Both the position numbers and the translations under genes were made by a program. 9,922 nucleotides of DNA, from assembly GCA_018056045.1 (NCBI GenBank), contig JAGPGI010000072.1, forward strand, positions 1 to 9,922, written 5' to 3'. Below, one piece after another: positions 6,075-9,922 of this stretch (its first letter is position 1; the number at the start of each line of letters is the position of its first letter). This DNA comes from Paracoccus sp. (in: a-proteobacteria). Its GTDB lineage: Bacteria > Pseudomonadota > Alphaproteobacteria > Rhodobacterales > Rhodobacteraceae. The notes under the pieces were generated by a model. It worked only from the letters and a program-made list of their open reading frames with translations. It was not told the origin of the DNA and made no database searches.

Positions 6075-6421
6075 GTGGGGTCTCCTTCGGCGATGGCGGC
6101 GGTGGCCATGCCGTCTTGCGACACGGTGCGCGGGGTCACGATGCGTGCGCCGGGGCCAAGGGCGGCCAGGGCTGCGGCCTCGGCCAAAGATCCGGTGCCG
6201 AGCATGGCGATGACGCGCGCGGATTGCGTCGGGGTGGCGATGCCCGCGACCTTGACGCCGATCAGGGGCAGGCCGCGCGCCCGCGCCAATGCGACGATGA
6301 CAGGGGCCTGCGCCTTGGCGGTGCTGGTCGCCAGCGCATCGGCCGGTCCGGCGCGGTCCAGCGCATCCGTCAGCGAAGCAAGGCTTGCGGCCGATCGAAA
6401 GCCCAGTCCAGCGATCCTCAT
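6071..6421 (-). CDS. cobE: CobE, homologous to the C-terminal domain of CbiG
   Basis: The 116-residue protein opens [21 protein letters not shown] and contains the [20 protein letters not shown] segment typical of the CobE / CbiG C-terminal domain. In the aerobic pathway CobE is a small protein required for efficient corrin synthesis, and its exact role is poorly defined. CbiG, the anaerobic relative, opens the ring lactone and releases acetaldehyde using an N-terminal domain that is absent here. The start at 6421-6419 gives an ATGA overlap with cobL and has GGAG six bases upstream. An in-frame ATG four codons earlier is less well placed. The end overlaps cobM by four bases. The small size, about 120 residues, is normal for CobE, so this is not a truncated CbiG. 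Confidence 0.85.
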   Translation of the reverse strand: MRIAGLGFRSAASLASLTDALDRAGPADALATSTAKAQAPVIVALARARGLPLIGVKVAGIATPTQSARVIAMLGTGSLAEAAALAALGPGARIVTPRTVSQDGMATAAIAEGDPT

Positions 6422-7596
6422 GGCCAGCTCCATTGGGTGACGGTGCGGGCGGGGGTCCAGCCGCGCATCCGGCCAAGAGGGTTGGCCTCTTCGACCGAGA
6501 ACCGCGTCAGATGGCCGCCTCGCGCGGCCTGCAACTGGATCAGCAGCGCCTCGGTTTCCAGGGTCACCGCATTGACGACCAGCCGGGCGGGGGGCAGGGC
6601 CGCGACCAGCGCCGCATCGGCCCCGCCGCCGACAAAGATCGCGTCGGGCCGGGGCAGGCCGGCCAAAACCTCGGGGGCGCGGCCGTGGATGGCCTGCATC
6701 CGCCCGGCAAGGCCAAAGCCGTCGATATTGGCGGCGATATTGGTGATGCGATCCTCGCGCGGCTCGACGCAGATGGCGCGGCCGCCGTTCAGGCACCATT
6801 CCACGCTGACCGAGCCGGAGCCTGCGCCGATATCCCACAGCAATTCGCCCGGACGCGGGGCCAGCGCCGCCAGCGTGACCGCGCGGATGGCGCGTTTGGT
6901 GATCTGGCCGTCATGGGCAAAGCTGTCGTCAGCCAGACCGAAGCCGCGCGGCAGGCCGGCGCCCGGGGGCAGGCCCGCGCCGTCCAGTGCCACCGCAAGC
7001 GGCGCCTGAAGGTCGGATGGCGCGGCGGCGTCGGCGCGCATGGTCCGGATGCGTTCCTGCGGTCCGCCCAGCCGCTCCAGCAGGGTCAGGCGCATCCCGC
7101 CCATGCCTTGCGCGCAGAGCCATTCGGCCAGCGTGGGGACCGCAGCCGCGTCCCGCAAGGTCGCCAGCACCCGGCAGCCGCGCGCCAGATGCGGGCGCAG
7201 CCGGGCAAAGGGCGCGGCGTGCAGGCCAAGGCAGGGCAGATCCTCCAGCCGCCAGCCAAGGCGCGCGGCGGCCAGCGAGAAGACCCCCGGCACCGGCAGC
7301 GCCCGCCATTCGCCGGCGGGCAGGGCGGCGGCGATGCTGCCGCCCGCGCCATGCCAGAACGGATCGCCCGAGACCAGCGCCGCCACCCGCCGCCCGCTGA
7401 GCGCGATCAGCGGCCCAAGGTCAAAGGGCACCGGCCATTCCCGTGCCCTCGTGTCGCGCGCCAGCCCCGCCAGCGCCAGATGCCGGGGCCCGCCAAAGAC
7501 GATTTCGGCCCGATCCAGCGCATCGCGGCTTGCAGTCGGCAGGCCGGCAAGGCCATCTTCGCCCAGACCGATGATGCAAAGCCAGGGATCAGCCAT
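6418..7596 (-). CDS. cobL: Precorrin-6Y C5,15-methyltransferase (decarboxylating) CobL
   Basis: CobL methylates C5 and C15 of precorrin-6B and removes the carboxyl of the ring C acetate, giving precorrin-8X. The 392-residue protein is the usual fusion of a CbiE-like and a CbiT-like domain. The N-terminal half starts with [12 protein letters not shown] and contains [13 protein letters not shown] and [13 protein letters not shown]. The C-terminal half has a Rossmann SAM-binding motif, [14 protein letters not shown], with D255 in motif I, followed by [11 protein letters not shown] and IFVGGGAD. The ATG at 7596-7594 has AAGGA eight bases upstream. It is interlocked with the start codon of the divergent cobK in a shared CATG. 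An upstream in-frame ATG at 7623 would run into cobK coding sequence and lacks family likeness. The 3' end overlaps cobE by four bases. Confidence 0.95.
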   Translation of the reverse strand: MADPWLCIIGLGEDGLAGLPTASRDALDRAEIVFGGPRHLALAGLARDTRAREWPVPFDLGPLIALSGRRVAALVSGDPFWHGAGGSIAAALPAGEWRALPVPGVFSLAAARLGWRLEDLPCLGLHAAPFARLRPHLARGCRVLATLRDAAAVPTLAEWLCAQGMGGMRLTLLERLGGPQERIRTMRADAAAPSDLQAPLAVALDGAGLPPGAGLPRGFGLADDSFAHDGQITKRAIRAVTLAALAPRPGELLWDIGAGSGSVSVEWCLNGGRAICVEPREDRITNIAANIDGFGLAGRMQAIHGRAPEVLAGLPRPDAIFVGGGADAALVAALPPARLVVNAVTLETEALLIQLQAARGGHLTRFSVEEANPLGRMRGWTPARTVTQWSWP

Positions 7597-8335
7597 GACG
7601 CGCATCCTTCTTCTGGGGGGCACGAGCGAGGCCCGCGCGCTGGCGCAGGCCTTGGCCGATGCCGGGCTTGAGGCGGTCTATTCCTATGCCGGGCGTCTGC
7701 AGAACCCGGTGGCGCAGCCCCTGCCCACGCGCAGCGGCGGCTTTGGCGGCGCCGACGGCCTTGCCGCCTATCTGCGCGTCGAAGGCTTCACCCATCTGAT
7801 TGATGCCACGCATCCCTTTGCCGCCACGATCAGCCATAACGCCATCGCCGCCAGCGGCCGGGCGCGGGTGCCGCTGATCGCGCTGGAGCGTCCGGCCTGG
7901 GCCGCGCAGCCCGGCGACCGCTGGCGCCATGTGGCTGATTTCGCGGCGGCGGCCAGCGTGCTGCCCAATGACGGCTCGGGCGTGTTTCTGGCCATCGGGC
8001 GCCAGCAGCTTGCGCCCTTTGTCGGCCGCAATCACCGCTGGATGCTGCGTTTCGCCGAGGTCGCAAGCCATCCCCTGCGCGACGCCACGCTGATCGTCTC
8101 GCGCGGGCCGTTCACGGTCGCGGGGGATATCGCGCTGATGCAGCGCCACGGGATCGGCCTTGTCGTGACCAAGAATGCCGGTGGCCATGGTGCCGAGGCC
8201 AAGTTGATCGCAGCCCGTGAACTGGGCCTGCCGGTGGTGATGATCGACCGTCCCGCCCTGCCGGCGCGGCATGTGGTGGCGCGCGTGGCCGAGGTGATGG
8301 ACTGGCTTCATGGTGCTGCCGACCGGGGCGTATAG
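7595..8335 (+). CDS. cobK: Precorrin-6A reductase CobK
   Basis: CobK reduces precorrin-6A to precorrin-6B with NADPH. The 246-residue protein begins with the nucleotide-binding stretch ILLLGGTSEARALAQAL (4-20), followed by the conserved LIDATHPFAATISHNA (68-83) and, near the C terminus, VVTKNAGGHGAEAKL (190-204). All are family hallmarks and the length is normal. It is the only cob gene on the plus strand here. Its ATG (7595-7597) overlaps two bases of the cobL start codon, and its AGGGA ribosome site (7584-7588) lies inside the cobL coding sequence. Its TAG (8333-8335) lies 28 bp inside the 3' end of convergent cobJ. Its promoter must lie within cobL, where I see no clear consensus. The frame remains open far upstream, but that part is antisense to cobL and unlike any CobK. 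Confidence 0.95.
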   Translation: MTRILLLGGTSEARALAQALADAGLEAVYSYAGRLQNPVAQPLPTRSGGFGGADGLAAYLRVEGFTHLIDATHPFAATISHNAIAASGRARVPLIALERPAWAAQPGDRWRHVADFAAAASVLPNDGSGVFLAIGRQQLAPFVGRNHRWMLRFAEVASHPLRDATLIVSRGPFTVAGDIALMQRHGIGLVVTKNAGGHGAEAKLIAARELGLPVVMIDRPALPARHVVARVAEVMDWLHGAADRGV

Positions 8336-9042
8336 ACCCAGTGGCCCAGCCGGCGGGTCGCGCTGTTGCCGACGATGACCACGCTGCGCATGTCGGCCAT
8401 GTCAGGCCGCGCCTCGGCCAGCGTCACCGTGTTCAGCGCCTGCTCCGGCGTTGAAACGGCGCGGGCGAATGAAATCAGCCGGTCCGGGCCGCATTCCTCG
8501 CGCAGGATATCAAGGGCGCGGGCAAAGCCCTCGGGCCGGGATTTTGACCGCGGGTTGTAAAGGGCCATGGCGAAGTCGGCCTTGGCCGCCAGCCGCAGAC
8601 GCTGTTCGATCAGGGCCCAGGGCTTCAGGTTGTCCGAAAGGTTGATGGCGCAGAAATCATGGCCCAAAGGGGCGCCAAGCGCCGCCGCTGCGGCCAGCAT
8701 CGCCGTGATGCCGGGTAGGATGCGGATGTCGAAATCAGGGGCGGGCGCGCCCTCCAGCGCCTCGAAGAGCGCCGAGGCCATGGCGAAGACCCCCGGATCG
8801 CCCGAGGACACCACCACCACCCGCCGCCCCGCCGCCGCCATGTCCAGCGCGGCGCGGGCGCGGTCCAGCTCAACCCGGTTATCCGAGGGGTGCAGCTTGA
8901 GGCCGGGGCGCGGCGCCACGCGGGCGACATAGGGGATGTAGCCGACGATATCGGTAGCCTCGGCCAGCACGGCCTGAACTTCGGGCGTGACCAGATCGTC
9001 CGCGCCCGGCCCAAGGCCGGCGACGGCCAGCCAGCCGTTCAT
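8308..9042 (-). CDS. cobJ: Precorrin-3B C17-methyltransferase CobJ
   Basis: CobJ methylates C17 of precorrin-3B and drives ring contraction, giving precorrin-4. The 244-residue protein shows the methylase glycine loop VAGLGPGADDLVTPEV (7-22), the family-specific VGYIPYV (33-39), VVVVSSGDPGVFAMA (75-89), LPGITAMLAAAAALGAPLGH (109-128) and DFCAINLSDNLKPW, then ALYNPRSKSRP. These last motifs separate CobJ/CbiH from other cob methylases. ATG 9042-9040 overlaps the cobI stop in an ATGA, with GAGG seven bases upstream. An open frame upstream to 9183 is a shadow of cobI. The single-domain length shows that it is not fused to CobG or CbiG as in some bacteria. Its last 28 bases overlap the end of cobK on the other strand, and the next gene in its own direction, cobL, starts 711 nt on. 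Confidence 0.95.
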   Translation of the reverse strand: MNGWLAVAGLGPGADDLVTPEVQAVLAEATDIVGYIPYVARVAPRPGLKLHPSDNRVELDRARAALDMAAAGRRVVVVSSGDPGVFAMASALFEALEGAPAPDFDIRILPGITAMLAAAAALGAPLGHDFCAINLSDNLKPWALIEQRLRLAAKADFAMALYNPRSKSRPEGFARALDILREECGPDRLISFARAVSTPEQALNTVTLAEARPDMADMRSVVIVGNSATRRLGHWVYTPRSAAP

Positions 9043-9782
9043 TCGGCGGCCTCGGCATCCGCCAGCGGACGGCGGCCGTTGCCATGCACCAGCACCGTGG
9101 CGAAATAGGGGCAGGCCTCCAGATCGGCCTGCGCCAGGGGCGTGACGCGCTGGTTGGGCATGGTGCCGCGTTCGACCAGCCATGCGTCATCCATGCGCCC
9201 GGCGCGGGCGATGGCGCGGGCGATCTTGGGCAGGTTGCGGCCGGTCTTCATCACCACCACCGCGTCGGTGGCGGCGATGTGGCGGGTCAGGTCGGGTTCG
9301 GACAATGTGCCCATCAGGACGGTCATGGCGTCGTCGCCCCAGGTCATCGGGCGCCCGACCACGTTCCAGCAGCCGGTCATGCCGGGGATGCCGGGGATGA
9401 CCTCGACCTCGGCCAGCCCCTGCAAGCGCGTGTGCAGATGCATGAACGAGCCGTAAAACAGCGGGTCGCCCTCGCACAGGACGACGATATCGTCGGTTGC
9501 GGCCAGCGCCGCCAGCCGGGCTGTCCAGTCGTCATAGAACGCAGCCAGCAGGCGGTTGTATTCGGGGCTGTCAAAGGGGATCTCGGTCGTGACCGGATAT
9601 TCCATCGCGTGCTCCGTGACCCCCGCCGCCAGCATGTCCGAGACGATACGCCGGGCCTGTCCCGCCCGGCCTTTCTTGCGGAAATAGGCGATCTGGCGCG
9701 CGCCGCGGATCGCGCGGTCGGCTCGGACCGAGATCAGATCGGGGTCGCCGGGGCCAAGGCCCGCGCAGATGACCTTACCCAT
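9039..9782 (-). CDS. cobI: Precorrin-2 C20-methyltransferase CobI
   Basis: CobI methylates C20 of precorrin-2 to give precorrin-3A, committing the tetrapyrrole to corrin rather than siroheme. The 247-residue protein has CAGLGPGDPDLISVRADRAI (6-25), IVVLCEGDPLFYGSFMHLH (99-117) and VEVIPGIPGMTGCW (126-139), a set typical of CobI/CbiL. The ATG at 9782-9780 lies five bases after the cobH stop, with its ribosome site AAAGGAA inside the last cobH codons. The 3' end overlaps cobJ by four bases. Length and motifs are normal for the aerobic CobI, and no defect is visible. Confidence 0.95.
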   Translation of the reverse strand: MGKVICAGLGPGDPDLISVRADRAIRGARQIAYFRKKGRAGQARRIVSDMLAAGVTEHAMEYPVTTEIPFDSPEYNRLLAAFYDDWTARLAALAATDDIVVLCEGDPLFYGSFMHLHTRLQGLAEVEVIPGIPGMTGCWNVVGRPMTWGDDAMTVLMGTLSEPDLTRHIAATDAVVVMKTGRNLPKIARAIARAGRMDDAWLVERGTMPNQRVTPLAQADLEACPYFATVLVHGNGRRPLADAEAAE

Positions 9783-9787
9783 GGCGG

Positions 9788-9922
9788 CTATTCCTTTCGG
9801 CTGGCAAGCGCGTTGACGGCGGCGACCGTCATGGCCGAGCCGCCAAGCCGCCCCCTGACGATCAGCGCGGGGGCGGGCAGGTCATCCATCAGCGCGTCCT
9901 TGGACTCGGCCGCGCCGACAAA
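9788..9922 (-). CDS. cobH: Precorrin-8X methylmutase CobH, C-terminal end (5' part outside window)
   Basis: The last 44 codons before TAG at 9790-9788 read FVGAAESKDALMD, then LIVRGRLGGSAMTVAAVNAL, then ASRKE. The FVGAAESK and RGRxGGSAM motifs are strongly conserved near the end of CobH/CbiC, which moves the C11 methyl to C12 to form hydrogenobyrinic acid. The catalytic histidine lies in the missing part and cannot be checked. The gene runs off the right edge of the window and is the first visible gene of the cob operon. It is followed by cobI after five bases. Confidence 0.9.
   Translation of the reverse strand, partial: FVGAAESKDALMDDLPAPALIVRGRLGGSAMTVAAVNALASRKE

Noticed and set aside
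6385..7671. Long plus-strand open frame (428 codons) antisense to cobL
   Set aside because: It mirrors cobL third-position GC bias. cobL has intact motifs, while this frame has repetitive R/A/G/Q composition.

Overview
The window looks like chromosome of a high-GC alphaproteobacterium of the Rhodobacteraceae, most likely Paracoccus or a close relative. The basis is the very GC-rich codon use, the ParC tail, the class II cytochrome c with a CKACH motif, and an aerobic-type (CobF/CobE/CobK/CobL) corrin ring pathway with ATGA-coupled genes. The genus is an inference. No mobile element, CRISPR array, tRNA or rRNA was seen.

Layout. Positions 1-461 (+) hold the C-terminal end of topoisomerase IV subunit A (parC), closed by a strong hairpin at 492-517. 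Opposite it lies a 51-aa secreted peptide gene (528-683, -). Next on the minus strand is a two-gene electron transfer unit: a class II cytochrome c (1467-1925) followed, with a one-base overlap, by a cytochrome b561-type membrane protein (829-1467). An intergenic stretch of 367 nt (1926-2292) carries several hairpins, including a 17-bp stem just after cobF, and a possible 21-codon ORF.

The rest (about 2290-9922) is a cobalamin cluster, almost all on the minus strand. In transcription order it is cobH (partial), cobI, cobJ, [cobK on the opposite strand], cobL, cobE, cobM, cobB. A second unit follows: an adenosylcobalamin riboswitch (about 3785-3950), cbiM (cobalt permease component) and cobF. 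CobI, CobJ, CobM, CobF, CobK, CobL, CobH and CobB together cover precorrin-2 to hydrogenobyrinic acid a,c-diamide, except for the CobG/CobZ ring-contraction oxygenase step, which is not in the window. CbiM supplies the cobalt that the CobNST chelatase (also not here) would insert.

The most interesting point is organisational. cobK sits antisense inside an otherwise tightly coupled operon. Its start codon interlocks with the cobL start codon in a shared CATG, and its 3' end overlaps the cobJ 3' end by 28 bp. If cobJ and cobL share a transcript, that transcript is antisense to the whole of cobK. The second point is the riboswitch unit. It pairs a CbiM lacking visible CbiN/CbiQ/CbiO partners with the aerobic-pathway enzyme CobF, so B12 feedback may act on both metal uptake and one ring-methylation step. 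I do not see a wholly new system; most of the window is well-known B12 synthesis with unusual wiring.
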